64,000 nt of DNA, from assembly GCA_024220505.1 (NCBI GenBank), contig JAKZZE010000025.1, forward strand, positions 496,001 to 560,000, written 5' to 3'. A model generated the notes under the pieces. It searched no databases. It was not told the origin of the DNA and saw only the letters and a list, made by a program, of their open reading frames with translations. Every line of letters begins with the position of its first letter. The first letter of the stretch is position 1. Shown piece by piece: positions 35,489 to 46,576 of the stretch. The translations under genes and the position numbers were made by a program. Source of the stretch: Rhizopus arrhizus. Lineage: Eukaryota; Mucoromycota; Mucoromycetes; Mucorales; Rhizopodaceae.

Positions 35489-36100
35489 ACATGATCCCCA
35501 AAGCAGGTATGATTACACTACATATTTTTATACTTTCTGTTCCTCACTCAAGCTAACTGATCTATCAGCTTTTCTTTTGAACCGATTGTTTATCTTCAAC
35601 TTGTTTTTAGCCTTTTTCGAACCTCTTGTAAGCAGTACAGCAAGCAACATTCAGTGTCTGATTTACTTGGTGTCAAACCTTTCTCGTACACAAAAGAAAT
35701 GCTCGGTTACGTGGTCACTGTACTTTTTATACGTCCCTTTTTGTACATTTTTATCAAACAAGTTGTCTTTTTTTTTTTTTTTTTTGTTCAGATACGGAGG
35801 GACAAGAGATCCAAGTACTCATCAAAATTTGTGATGCTGTCAAAAGCAAATGGTTCTTTGTCATCGAATTCGTCAACAACACTATCCTTTCCGTCTTTGT
35901 AGTACGATTGAAAGCTTGTTTATAGCCTGTTTTTGAAATGAACATCTATGCCGAAAAATAGTTTTGATTTGTACTGAATTTGAAATCAAAAGTGGTTGAA
36001 AAAGATGGAGAGATTAGTCAAGTTGATTTCGGAAAATGGGAAGAGTACTGTACCCGGTTAAACCTTGTACCCTGTTCCTCTTTGTTCCTTTTTAATTAGC
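35489..36100 (+). CDS. Probable multi-exon gene, structure not resolved
   Basis: Several blocks read like real protein but need splicing. A short ATG exon at about 35491 (MIPKA) is followed by a GTATGA donor. A block at about 35624-35760 reads KQHSVSDLLGVKPFSYTKEM, then LGYVVTVLFIRPFLYIFIKQ. After a T-rich acceptor at 35791, TEGQEIQVLIKICDAVKSKW and FFVIEFVNNTILSVF follow. Later, at ~35972-36099, comes LNLKSKVVEKDGEISQVDFG, then KWEEYCTRLNL. A further open frame at 36323-36559 may be the end. I could not fix all splice sites and do not recognise the family; it may equally be a decaying copy of a Mucorales repeat gene. Boundaries are approximate. Confidence 0.35.
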
Positions 36101-36588
36101 CTATTCATTCATGCTTATACTAAGAATGATATCCAACACATGCTTCGAGAAAGAGAGAGAGAGAGAGCGCGCGTACGGGATTATCCGTTGAGATGAATTC
36201 AATGTATTTTTTTTTTAAAAAGAAACCAACTGAAACAATCTTGTGTCTTTAAACACATCACACCCTGTTCTTTATGATCCCCTCTCTCTCATTCTGTCTA
36301 ATCCAATACGAACACGATTGACATGCTACCTCCTCTACATAATGTATTTATTAGTCAATCGACCATTCAATCCATCCAGACTTTGCTGTTCACAGTTGAA
36401 CCAGACAAGAAATCCTTCAGAGTGAATCATGTTTTGCTGAGCTCGTGTAACACGTTCATGCAAGAATTCCTCTTGTTCTCACGTCTCTTTAGAAAAATGA
36501 ACTTGCACACTGTGAGCAAGTACCTCTCTCAAGACAGTCATCAACAAGACAGTTTCTAGGACAACATTCAATAGACTTGTTTATTTTA

Positions 36589-36858
36589 TCACTTCTTTTG
36601 TTTTCCTTCTAATTCAGCCAATTTCTCCTTGATTTCTGTCGTCTTCTTTTCTTGCTCGGCCAAAGATTTCTTCAACTTTTCGAGTAATTCAGCATCATGC
36701 TTACGAGCCCACTGACTTTCAGCAGCCTTTTCTTTTTTACCAAAATCTTTTGTTTCAGCAGTAGCACCTTCAGTATAGAGAACAGAGGCCATGTGTAAAG
36801 TACGACGATGGGTGATGTTACGAATAGGGTTTACTTTAATAGACGTAGAGAGCATCAT
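36589..36858 (-). CDS. INH1: Mitochondrial F1F0-ATPase inhibitor (IF1 family)
   Basis: 89 residues from ATG 36858 (MMLSTSIKVN). The first ~25 residues are basic and lack acids (NPIRNITHRRTLHMAS), a mitochondrial presequence. The conserved inhibitory segment is DFGKKEKAAESQWARKHDAE, followed by a Lys/Glu-rich helix that forms the coiled-coil dimerisation part in this family. IF1 blocks ATP hydrolysis by F1 when the matrix acidifies. Length and order agree with fungal Inh1/Stf1; I use the general name. An upstream in-frame extension has low-complexity sequence and is not needed. Confidence 0.85.
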   Translation of the reverse strand: MMLSTSIKVNPIRNITHRRTLHMASVLYTEGATAETKDFGKKEKAAESQWARKHDAELLEKLKKSLAEQEKKTTEIKEKLAELEGKQKK

Positions 36859-37049
36859 GATGAATCTAGTGAATAGATAAGAAGAAGGAGGAGGGGAATA
36901 AAAAAAATGAGGGGTCAAAATGATCTTTTATAAACCAGTGAACCCAGTTGAGTTCATAATTTTGTTGCATGATTTTTACACACACTTTTTTTTTTAATTC
37001 TTAATTTTTTTTTTTTTTTTTTTTTTTTTACAATTCTTGACATTGAACG

Positions 37050-37498
37050 ATGAGTGACATTGTTGGCTATGTTTATGGAGCTACTGTCTTTACAGGTGGA
37101 CTTGTTGGTTATTTAAAAGGTTTAGAATAAAATAGTAAAGGGAATAAGAGAAGAATGATTGATGAAAAGGATAGCTGGAAGTACCAGTTCACTTTTAGCA
37201 GGCTTGATTTTTGGTGCTTTAGCTGCCCTTGGGGCTTATCAGGTCTCTCAAGATTCAAAGAATGTTACTTTAGCTTTAGGTTTGTTTGGATGAGATGAAT
37301 AATAGAAATTGATTCTTTTTTATTGTAGTCGTCAGTCTGTTACTTTTGGTTGTCATGGGTACACGATTCTACAAAGGTCGCAAGTGGATGCCAGCTGGCC
37401 TTGTCAGTTTATTAAGGTAAATGAAGTCATCAGTCAACAATGACTTATAAATTCATAGTCTTTTGATGGTGATTCGATATGCTTCTCGATTGATCTGA
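37050..37498 (+). CDS. TMEM14-family membrane protein
   Basis: Four exons: 37050-37119, 37175-37279, 37329-37416 and 37459-37498 (introns 42-55 nt, GT..AG), give 100 residues. The pattern is three or four short Gly/Ala-rich hydrophobic segments: DIVGYVYGATVFTGGLVGYL, AGSTSSLLAGLIFGALAALG, VVSLLLLVVMGTRF and MPAGLVSLLSLLMVIRYA. KAGS, YKGRKWMPAG and the final VIRYASRL are family features. TMEM14C acts in mitochondrial porphyrin transport in animals; the role of fungal members is less clear. It faces away from the IF1 gene across ~190 nt with a long T tract. Confidence 0.87.
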
Positions 37499-38205
37499 TT
37501 GTAATAAAATTTACCCTTTTTTTTTTTTAATTGCTTACAAAAACGTGGTTTGACTGGACAGGAAACAGGGAAGACGCGGGATGTGAATTAGTCATCCCTG
37601 AATAATCCAAAAAGAGTTTCCCAGAAAAGAAAAGAAAAAAAAGAAAAAAAAAAAAAAAAAAAAAAGTGATGATGGATCTGATTTGAAAAAAGGTAAACAA
37701 AGAGATCAAGACGATTTTTTTTTTTGGATCGAAATGAAAAAGAATAGTAAAATGATTTTTATTCACTTTTTATCAAACCGGGAAAGATAACTCGTGTCTA
37801 TTATGCTTAGTTTTCGACAGCCTTGGTTGTGGCTAAAACTCTCTCCGAATTTTTGAGTTAGGATCGGAATACCGGAATTGTTATTCAGCCTGCCCAATCA
37901 ATCATCGGCGCATGGAGGAAGAAAGGTCTGGGAGGAAGGATGGAGAGAGATAAAGTCCCTTCAAAAATAGTAAAAAACGAATACGAAAGAGGATTGACAA
38001 AAAAGGAAATCAAAAAAGTTAAACCATCTCGTCTGTGATTTTCTCCGCGATCTAAATTGATGTTTAGCCGTACTCGGCACCGGTTGTTATTTATTTGATT
38101 CACCCGGATCATTGGCCCCTACCGGAAAAAAAATCTGGATTTATTTATAAAAAAAAAAAAGAAAATCATTCTTTCTTTCTTTCTCTCCTTTTTTAAAAAA
38201 ATAAA
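37499..38205. other. Intergenic, homopolymer-rich
   Basis: Contains long A and T runs (37640-37665, 37717-37726) and the promoter of the next gene with CTTT repeats near 38170. No gene seen. Confidence 0.6.
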
Positions 38206-39074
38206 ATGGAAACACCAGTAACACCACCTTATGAAATCAAGAAATTTGATTTATCCTTTTTAACCAACGAATGCATGTCTTCTATTCCTTCACCACCTGA
38301 ATTTACAGAAGATTGTACTACACACAAGAGAAAATCGATACCACATCGATCTCCTTCATCGATGGATGACAAATCAATTATTTTTCAATTGAATTCTTCA
38401 CTTGTCCCCAAGATCCTTCACGGTGCCTCGATACTCTGGCCGCTTCGACAGCGTGTGTCCAAAGCGAGGACGGTGAAACGCGTCAAGGCGGTCAAGATTC
38501 AGATACCCAGACCAGTCTTACATGAGACTGATCTCGTCTTACCCACCAAGCCCGTCCTGATCCAATCCACTCCTCCAGTCCGACCACGTAAATATTCACA
38601 GCCTCACTCAGGTCGTCCATCACGCATCAAGGGTCCCTGTCAAGCCTGTCGTGAGACATCCGATGGTTGTATGAGAAAGGCCTTCAACTGGCCATTTCCT
38701 ACAGATACCGAATTCAGTGACAAGGGAAAACCATTTGTCTATCTTTGTAATAAATGTGGTCTAAGGTAAACAGGTTCTTTTCTAGAACTCACACTGATCG
38801 ATGTTTAGATACAATAAAAGTGGTGGCTGTGTCTGTCGTCACTGTCGCTGGGTGCTCTGTAAAGAAGAAAAACGCAAGGCGATGCAATTGATTGATTCAA
38901 TGCGTCGTTTTTAAACCTGATGGAAAAATAGAACCCGAAGATGACATCGAAAGCTTTGTTTGTAATCCTAAATATTGGCCTTGTGGGCATACTTGGAAAG
39001 TCGGTTGGGTTTTACACAGTCAAGATGTGGATGCTGATGAAGACTCCTCATCCAGTGATGATAATACGCTCTAA
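38206..39074 (+). CDS. GATA-related zinc-finger protein with a frameshift
   Basis: Exon 38206-38765 and exon 38809 onward (43-nt intron) encode a ~185-residue basic, Pro/Ser-rich N part. A Cys-rich domain follows: CQACRETSDGC, LCNKCGLR, YNKSGGCVCRHCRWVLCKEE. The CxxC...CNxCGLR arrangement is that of GATA-like fungal regulators. At a run of five T (38908-38912) the frame stops (CGT CGT TTT TAA), while the next frame carries the expected continuation KPDGKIEPEDDIESFVCNPK and a tail ending DSSSSDDNTL at 39074. Loss of one T would restore it, so either a homopolymer sequencing error or a real one-base insertion breaks the gene. The true length would be about 275 residues. Confidence 0.65.
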
Positions 39075-39606
39075 AGAAATACATGTATATGCCTCTCTCT
39101 CCTCTCCCTCTGTCTATATATGCTCTTAAGAAATAAAAAGAAAACATGTACATACATTCATCTCCCAACATTTTTTTTTGATTTTGATTTTGATTTTGTG
39201 TGCCAAGATGTTGCACACACATACACCTGTGAGATCATGTCTCTTGAGGATCATGTGGAATATAAAAAAAAAGCATGTACAAATTTAATTTTTATATAAA
39301 AACCATGACTTATTTCTTTATTAGAAGAGGAGGAGGAAAAGGGGAGGAAGAGGGAGGGGGGTAAAAGAAAGTGCGGTATGGCGGAAGCTAAAGTAAGATG
39401 GGAATGATAGATCGAAATAATAGACGATGAATATGATCTCACCCCATACTCTCCATCTTGAATTAAAAATAGAGCAGTGATAAGAAAATCTTGATTGAAT
39501 CATTTGAGATTCTTGACAAAGCATTGGATTCTTTCACTGCTGTGTAGGTATTGCAGTGGGATGATGACCAAAGGCATTCCTGATCTTGAATGACACACTT
39601 GATCTC
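39075..39606. other. Intergenic between convergent genes
   Basis: 3' UTR sequence of both neighbours. It holds a short TGATTT repeat (39178-39197) and a G/A-rich stretch near 39330-39365. No gene seen. Confidence 0.6.
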
Positions 39607-41139
39607 TTACTGTTGTCTTGACTGCTGTGGATAAAAAGCCATCGAGGTCACTGAAGAAGCATCACTCTTGTCCTCGGTTTCCACTCTGGCCAGTTGAGAA
39701 AACGACTGGCGGCGATACTGCATCGATTCAAATTCAGCCAATCTCACTTGAGCCTCTGCTAAATATTTTTCCAACTCACCGCATCTCAGCTCGATCCATC
39801 TGGCCCCCTGTCTGCAGAAGGATCAGATGAGGACCTACTGGGTCTCTTTTGGGCGCCAAACAAGGGCCCACAAAGACCTTGTTTGAAAAAAGGGATCCTG
39901 AGGCTACGCTTGCTGCTCGAGTTCAGACACCACTTCCTAACCGAGGTTCATCAGATCGACCTGTCCTTCGGCCGCACCCTCTCCAGACACGGGGCTTGAT
40001 CGGCACCGACTGCGTCGCGCTCGCCTCCTTCACGCTTGAGGCCCATGGGCCGTCCGAGACCCTTGGGATGGTTCGACCTGATGGCTCAGCTGGCGACAGT
40101 GAGCCAAGAGGGCCAGGTAGGGTCTCCCCAAGATCGAGCCGTTCGGACGTCACGTTCTGAAGCCCCAACGCGTCCTCTTCATCACTCCTGCCGTCCCCCA
40201 AGGCGCCCGAGCCAGATCCTGGGTCTCTGCCTGGGATCACGTCCTGCGCCCGTTTGGCCCTGTAGCGCCTCTCGCGTCTTTCGAACCATCCCTCGCCGCA
40301 TGCGCTCGACGGGTTGCCTTTGAAGTCGGGCCGATCCGCAGGTGGAAGTCCTCACCGCACCCTGCGAAAAATTCAGGTGAGCCAACGTCGGTCGAGCTGA
40401 TCCAGCCCTGGTCACATCCGATCGATCGCAGACAGCTCTCTCGGGCTCCTTTCAGAAAGACAGGGTCGTGCGATGTTGGGCAGGGGGGGAGTGACTGAAA
40501 AGGAAGGAGGGTGTTGGCCGAGAGTGGATGCAAGAGGGGGATTTGAATGTGTCGAGGGATGAGGTGAGTCCGTGAAGAGAGAGAGCGTCCGGAGGTCACA
40601 GAGTTCCATCCGTCTGTGCCGCTAAGGGTGATTGGGAAATCATCCTGTTCAATCTTACCTTGTTAAACCCATCTCGTGCATCTCTTTCAACATCGACAGG
40701 CTGGCTCATCCCAGTAGCCCACTTGAGCATCGTATAGGCCTTCAACACACGTCCTAGGACCATCGCTTGATCCGTCAGTAAGCCGAGTGAGCTGACGGCC
40801 GGTTCGATCTGTGTCTCACAAAAATAGCTTCTGCTCGCCATGGCATCCTAGACCCCATGTAACTGTTGAACGGACAGATGTGCAGTCCCTCTGCCAAAGG
40901 TCACCTCGGTCCTCGAGACCTTGCTGATCCAAACAGATCTGAAAGAGTGTGGGGGACATCCACTGAGGCTTGGGTGATCGGTCGAGGATCGGATTTTAAT
41001 TGACAGTGGTGATTTTCAATACGAGCTAATGATAAAGTCTAGGAGAGTATGTAAGGGGAATCCTGCTTACAGTCTGTTGTACTCTAGGCGTTGTCGTCAT
41101 TTCTAATGGCTTTGTATGCTCTCTTGATGTTTCATCCAT
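39607..41139 (-). CDS. Uncharacterised multi-exon protein in a GC-rich tract
   Basis: The start is ATG 41139 (MDETSREHTKPLEMTTTP). Exons I can support are 41071-41139, 40920-41038, 40659-40833 and one beginning at 40621 (RHRRMELCDLRTLSLFTDSP). The middle is a helical region: SRSYFCETQIEPAVSSLGLL, AMVLGRVLKAYTMLKWATGM. Further frames at about 40240-39920 read FERRERRYRAKRAQD and acidic, Ser/Gly-rich sequence. A last exon from 39811 to TAA at 39607 reads CGELEKYLAEAQVRLAEFES, probably coiled coil, ending PQQSRQQ. I could not settle the splice sites between ~40400 and 39811. The first intron would be only 32 nt, so that junction is uncertain. No family is recognised. GC content is clearly above the surrounding AT-rich DNA. 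Confidence 0.5.
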
Positions 41140-41509
41140 TGTTTTTTTTTTATTAGAATTGATTGAAAAAAGTGGTTAAAAAATAAAATCAACCAAAAGA
41201 ACACAATGTTCTGTGAATCATTACCTTGTACTGAAAAAAAAAAGGTATTATAAAATGATGTTTATAAAACAAAATGAAAAAGAAAAGAAGCTGATGCACT
41301 TTATCGTTTTCTTTTGCTTACAAGAGACGTAAGGGGATACTTTCTTCCTTTTTTTTTCTATAAAAAAGGGAGAAAAAGGGGAATAAGAGAGAGAGATTTA
41401 CAGACAGTGGATATGGTTTGGTTAGTGAGATGTATATACCCTGGTTTTTTTATAAATCAGAGATCTTGTCACTGATAAAGATAATAAAAACAGTGAAATA
41501 AGAGAATGA
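41140..41509. other. Intergenic
   Basis: AT-rich promoter region of the preceding minus-strand gene and 3' region of the next. Nothing else seen. Confidence 0.6.
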
Positions 41510-41800
41510 TTACCTTACTCTCATTTCATCTACTTTCTTTTTTAAATCGTATTCTCTACTGCAATTGAGATTCAAGTCAAGATGAGCAAGAGCATCCACA
41601 ATTTTGTAAAGACAGGATATTGGTAGTCCAACAATGCATACAATATTAAAATGGCTATTTAAACTAAGGGGTTCCCCTGCCAAGCAAGGAAAAGAGTTCA
41701 TCTCATATCCTCTTTGCAGGTACATTCTATTTTCTATTGACGTCACACCAAAGAAAAAAGAGGTTTTGATAGTAAAACGTTTTTCTTGTTGATGTATCAT
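41510..41800 (-). CDS. Small protein of unknown function
   Basis: 96 residues from ATG 41800, composition of a folded protein: VTSIENRMYLQRGYEMNSFP, then PLSLNSHFNIVCIVGLPISC and ALAHLDLNLNCSREYDLKKK. It ends MRVR just where GTAAGG could also be a splice donor, so more exons may exist downstream (toward lower coordinates), although no continuation keeps the frame convincingly. No signal peptide. I do not recognise the family. Confidence 0.5.
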   Translation of the reverse strand: MIHQQEKRFTIKTSFFFGVTSIENRMYLQRGYEMNSFPCLAGEPLSLNSHFNIVCIVGLPISCLYKIVDALAHLDLNLNCSREYDLKKKVDEMRVR

Positions 41801-42068
41801 TACAAGCTAAAATGATGGATATGAAAGATTCAATTGAATTGAGCTGAGTGAAATGGGATGTGCAGGGACAGCTCTCTCATTCTATCTGATGTGAATTGAT
41901 CAGCATAGGAACATGCTCCATATGGATCAAACACTTGTATCCTTTAACAAAAGTAGGCTCAAGCCTATCACTAAAATGAAAAAGGCTTAAAAAAATACAA
42001 AAAAGGAAAAAGCGATTTGCAGTGTGATTTTTTTTATTATCTTTTTTTTTTTTTTTTTTTTTTTAATA

Positions 42069-43268
42069 ATGATTAGTTTCAAGACCAAGAATCTGGTCAT
42101 TAGCATTCTTGTTATTCTATTTCTTTATTTATTTATATCTTGGGAAACATGGTTTCCAACGCATGCTACAGTTCATCATTCATCTCACAACCGAACCACA
42201 TCTCGTTTGACATCTGCGCGTCGACAGACACTGGCCTCTGCCTTGGCACATATCCGAGTGACTTATAGCACAAACCGTACGCCAGAGATCTCTATACCAC
42301 CACTTTTGGTTCTTTATAGCTGCAAGCCCAATCAGCAGTGCGGCACACTCGCAGAGCGATTGGTCGACATCACCACAGCCTATTACTATGCCATGCTGCA
42401 TCCAGACCGTGATGCTGCATTTGCCTATGACATGGCCTTTCCTGTCCAGTTTGAATGGTACCTGGAGCCGACCCCAGGCCACATGGCCATGCGCACCGGA
42501 CAAGCTCAATTCTATCTGGACCGTGCGGACCTCGATCAAGTGAAGCATGTCCCCATCTTGGCATCGACACCAACAGTGGAGGGCCGCCAACGGATCCTGG
42601 GCACCACCGTCTGGAAATCGAGAGAGTGGAACGCGACCGAAAGCCACAAGCGAGGACGGTATGGGCTGGGTCATGTACCCGACCGGTCCGACTGGTTCTT
42701 CTTGGCCAGCCGACTTCTCTTTGCTCAACCGACTGACTGGCTGGCGGAACAGCTCGAGCCCTACCGTCGACTGATGGGTGGCAAGATCAAGTTGAAGGAG
42801 ACGATAGGCGCGCTTGACCCGGACAATATCCTGACGCCTCACTTGACCTCACCCTGGTTTCGTCTCGGGGTGTGTGTGAGACGAGCGGAGGAGGTGGATC
42901 TCATGACGGCTCACGTTCGACGCGTGTGTCCCCAGAGAGACTGTCATGTCTTTGTCTCGGCTGCGAGTGCGAGCCTGCTGGGCCGTGTCCGTCGAGGACT
43001 GACCGGGCTGTCGGTGCATGCGGTCGCTGAAGGGTACGCGTTTGGTGATCTCGACCGGCCACCTCAACACTGGAAACTGTTTGAATCCAACGAGCAGCTC
43101 AAGAAACAATACGCGCGTGTGTTTATGGACTGGTTGATCTTGAGTCGCATGGATTATTTGATTGGCAGTGAAGAGGATCTGTTTGTGAAGACGGCTGCTT
43201 GGAGTGCTCAAGTACAGACGGATGTGTTGACTGAAAATGGAAAGTTTGTTTCGTTATCCGATTGGTAA
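42069..43268 (+). CDS. Type II membrane protein, glycosyltransferase-like (fucosyltransferase-type)
   Basis: I start at ATG 42069 (MISFKTKN) because the upstream frame is a poly-T-coded Phe run without ATG. The protein has 399 residues. Residues ~8-27 form one membrane anchor (LVISILVILFLYLFIS) after a short basic end, so the enzyme would sit in the Golgi with its body in the lumen. The luminal part shows CGTLAERLVDITTAYYYAML, FPVQFEWYLEP, and near the end DWLILSRMDYLIGSEEDLF. This layout (a GxLAERL/GxxDRL motif early, then a late segment for donor binding) recalls GT-B fucosyltransferases, but I cannot name the subfamily. No introns. Codon GC is much higher than in most neighbours. Confidence 0.55.
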   Translation: MISFKTKNLVISILVILFLYLFISWETWFPTHATVHHSSHNRTTSRLTSARRQTLASALAHIRVTYSTNRTPEISIPPLLVLYSCKPNQQCGTLAERLVDITTAYYYAMLHPDRDAAFAYDMAFPVQFEWYLEPTPGHMAMRTGQAQFYLDRADLDQVKHVPILASTPTVEGRQRILGTTVWKSREWNATESHKRGRYGLGHVPDRSDWFFLASRLLFAQPTDWLAEQLEPYRRLMGGKIKLKETIGALDPDNILTPHLTSPWFRLGVCVRRAEEVDLMTAHVRRVCPQRDCHVFVSAASASLLGRVRRGLTGLSVHAVAEGYAFGDLDRPPQHWKLFESNEQLKKQYARVFMDWLILSRMDYLIGSEEDLFVKTAAWSAQVQTDVLTENGKFVSLSDW

Positions 43269-43336
43269 ATGTATTTTATTAAATAAATTGAATGTGTGGG
43301 GGAATAGAGTTTTAAATAAATAAATAAAAAAAAAAC

Positions 43337-43867
43337 TTAAGCTGCATTCAATACGAGTTGATCTAATCTACAATATTTTGTTTGACATCGACGAAGACCT
43401 GATGTGGTCTTGCTGGGTCCTGTCTCTGTTTTTGCGGTTGATAACATTTCAGATAAGAGTGAGATAGGTTTAGGAAGTGTGGATGACCGACGTAAGAGAG
43501 GTTTCTTTTTTATGGGTTGTTCATCATCAATAAAGAATTTACGTATCTTTTTCACTGATGGTTGTTGTTGTTGTTGTTTAATATTTGGTAATGAACGAGT
43601 TCTTCTTAATGAACAAGGAGTTGTCTTTGCATTCGTATAGTCTATATCTCTTACTGTATTCGGTCTTTGTTTCTTTTTTAATACAGATTGTCTATACCAC
43701 AGCCTCCATGAAAGATTCTCTAAACGAAATCCATCTTGAATATTTGTTTTACATTTCGTAAAAGTAGCCCATAAACAAGAGAGTTGATCAAGATTATTCC
43801 AAGGTAAAGAATGTTCTGATAGATGACTTGTAATTAATATCGGTAAGTGGATTTCATTTGAATACAT
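43337..43867 (-). CDS. DUF1752 (AreA N-terminal-type) domain protein
   Basis: 176 residues from ATG 43867. Residues ~22-65 hold the DUF1752 signature LWATFTKCKTNIQDGFRLEN followed by LSWRLWYRQ, a short helical motif found at the N terminus of fungal AreA-type GATA factors and in small TOR/nutrient-linked regulators. There is no zinc finger here. The rest is basic and Ser/Thr-rich, with a Gln run (encoded by TTG repeats on the plus strand at 43562-43576) and two RR-S-x-LP-like sites (RTRSLPNIK, RRSSTLPKP), possible kinase or 14-3-3 sites. Likely a signalling adaptor in nutrient control; this is an inference. Confidence 0.7.
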   Translation of the reverse strand: MYSNEIHLPILITSHLSEHSLPWNNLDQLSCLWATFTKCKTNIQDGFRLENLSWRLWYRQSVLKKKQRPNTVRDIDYTNAKTTPCSLRRTRSLPNIKQQQQQPSVKKIRKFFIDDEQPIKKKPLLRRSSTLPKPISLLSEMLSTAKTETGPSKTTSGLRRCQTKYCRLDQLVLNAA

Positions 43868-45334
43868 TTTATAAATAAATAAATAAAAGAAAAAGGAGCA
43901 CTTTTTTGCTCTCTTTCAATCTCTCATCCTTTCATGGTCTTTATGACCCTTTTTTTTCCACTCCCCCATTTGAGATATACTTTTTTTGGGGGTAGAAAAG
44001 TTTTAATTGGACCCCAACTTTTTATTTCGTTCTTTTATCATTTCTCCATACTTTTTAAAAAACAATTCATAGCCTCATTTCTTTTCTGTTTCATTTTGCT
44101 TGATTGTAATTAAATCATGAATGAGCCACTAGAAAACATAGAGTTGATAAAATAAGTAGGAAGGAAAGGGGATAAAACGTTTTCCTTTCTTCCCCGATTG
44201 CTTCCGAAAGAAGATCAATTGGACAATAAAGATAAGAGATCGCATGTACACAATCCTGTATGAAACGCCACACATTGACTATCCACTGAAAAACACAGGC
44301 TTAGATTCTTATCATCCAAACATCTCCATGTTTATTCAACCGTCAGTATGATTCCCTCTCTCTCTCTCTTTTTAGTTAGTTTCCTTTCAATGTCTCACAA
44401 CCCTTTCTTTCCCCACCTTTTTCTTTTTTCAAGTCACACTTTCAAGCCACTCTCTTTCCTTTTTCATGCTGATATCCACTGGCTCATGCAAAAAAAAAAA
44501 AAGGCTTGGTGAGCATTGAATTGGAATCCATCTTTTTAGAATTATATTTCACTAGGAAAAAAAAAAAGGGGGGGGGGAAAGGGAGTGTAACTAAAATTTA
44601 CAAATCACGGATCGGACCGGATACAATGATAGCACTTGCCATCTTTGTGTTTATTTTCCCACAACAATGGATATTTGCATAACAACCTTATTGGCATGGC
44701 ATAAAAACAACTCACACATCAAACAAGATCTGTTTTTATTTACCATTTTATTTAATACAGTCCATCAGTCACTGGTTTTATATAAACATCATTTATAACC
44801 CATCAAGCAAACTGAGTACCAACTGATTTGAATATCATTTTAGAAAAAGAAAGGAACAAGGGATATTGTTCAAGAGATGTTGACAAGTCTGTTGAGAATG
44901 TCATCGTGTCCTTTTCATATAATAATTCAGGCTTGAAAGTATAACAGAGTGTCATTCCTAATCCAATGGTTCTATTCATGCTTGCTTATCTTGCTTTTAT
45001 CAAACAGATCTCCCTTTCTCAGTGACTTGCAGCTTATACAAATACCACCCTTTCTATACCTGAATAGTCTGATGTTCAAACAGGATTTAAAAATTCCTTT
45101 TCTTTCAAATCTGTAAACATCAACTTCCTATACTTTATTCCGAAATCATTTGAGGGAAAAAGAAAAAATCACGCAAATAAAATGGTGTAAAAATAAAAAC
45201 AAATTTAGTATAGAAGCAGGAGTAAAAAAAAAGTAAAAAAGAAAGATGGGCGCAAAAGATAAAGAGAAATAATAAGAATGCGTACATTTAATAAAAGCAA
45301 GTAGAAAATGGAGAACAATCACTCGAAGCCAACA
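43868..45334. other. Long intergenic stretch
   Basis: T/C-rich near the DUF1752 start, with a (CT)n run at 44351-44370, then AT-rich. No coding-like frame, no RNA gene recognised. Confidence 0.6.
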
Positions 45335-46576
45335 TTCAATGATAAAAGGTGGCACAACTGAATGTGAATAAACAAGATATCAAGTTTTCAACTCTCAAGC
45401 TTATCAAAGTGCATCTGAGGCAACACAGCAATATCTGTAGTGGATCGTTACAGGTTACTAGGTCAAACGCATCATCTTTTACACTCTTTAGATCTTCTTC
45501 TTTCAGCCCTTGCACACTGAAATTTTTGTGGTATATCACCACTGAAGCAAAGGTTGTGAACAGTAGGAATCCTATTTAGGCATCCTGTCCAATCCCGATG
45601 CCATAAACGTTCTTTAGCACCTAAACTCTTTTGCACAGTCACTTTGTAATCTTGATTGGTGCAAGCACAGGCCAGCCAACTATTTTAATCATTCTTGATC
45701 AGAGTGCTGGATTACCATAACAAATGACTTTTGGGTCATTTTGTCTTTGATAATGTATTCTCTTGAAGGTTATCAGACTACAACGTTCACACCTAGGATA
45801 GCACTGACTTGTTTGAAACTCTTCAAATAAACCAAAAGCTCATCTTTCTTCAGCATCCCTTCTGAATCCGTCGCTTCTCTCCAGGTTCTTGATACCAGGT
45901 GTAACAAAAACAGCATCGTCTACAAACTTACTTTTCAGTTGGGTGTCCCTATCCTCGCTAGCCTCTTGATGTCCTTGGACAGTTTCAATTTCCGCATCGT
46001 TAACTGATGGGTTTCAGCATCATGCCTTTGTAACTATTCAGTAACCAATGCAATGTTTCCAAGATACTCTTCAAAATTTTGTAATCCAAAGATTGACAAG
46101 AGTATCTTTAACAATTTGTACTTTTTGTGGTTTATCAACTTTACAAATGCGACGATACTTGTTTTTTCCATCGTATCTTGACAAGACTTGGTGTATCTAT
46201 ATGGGCATCAGCAATAGAGTCTTCATGTACACAGCACAAAAGGTCTCATCTTCCCCAGCCAATCGTAACACAGTGATCAATCATTTCTCCATGTTGCTGA
46301 GCATTCAGGTCTTTTATGTAAGACGCGGGTTTTACAAAGATACTTTGCAGACCAATGTATCAATGCTTTTTATCTTGTCTTTTTTTGAAGGAATGTGAAG
46401 CGCATAGCATCCGTTTCGATTGTTTCACGGAATCGAAGCACACCACGTTCTTGAGGTTTCAAAACTGCATAATTCATGTTCGTCATCTCGGCCCAAAGGT
46501 TGATTTCATTGATACCATTGGCCCACTCACAGCCAAGAGTATTCTGACAGAGAATTTTCAATCAATCGTTACATAG
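45335..46576 (-). pseudogene. Decayed ORF, possibly TnpB/Fanzor-like or other mobile gene
   Basis: Minus-strand frames read CEWANGINEINLWAEMTN, KPQERGVLRFRETIETDAMR, then after stops KMRPFVLCT, SIVAFVKLINHKKYK and MRKLKLSKDIKRLARIG. Near the 3' end QKSLGAKERLWHRDWTGCLN is followed by GDIPQKFQCARAERRR. The WHRDW-x-x-LN segment near a C terminus recalls the last RuvC-like motif of TnpB/Fanzor proteins, but Cys pairs are not clear and the assignment is weak. At least six stops or frame changes make it a pseudogene. Confidence 0.35.

Noticed and set aside
42180..42842. Minus-strand ORF of 220 codons opposite the glycosyltransferase-like gene
   Set aside because: GC-rich antisense frame; the plus strand has the anchor, motifs and length of a real gene.
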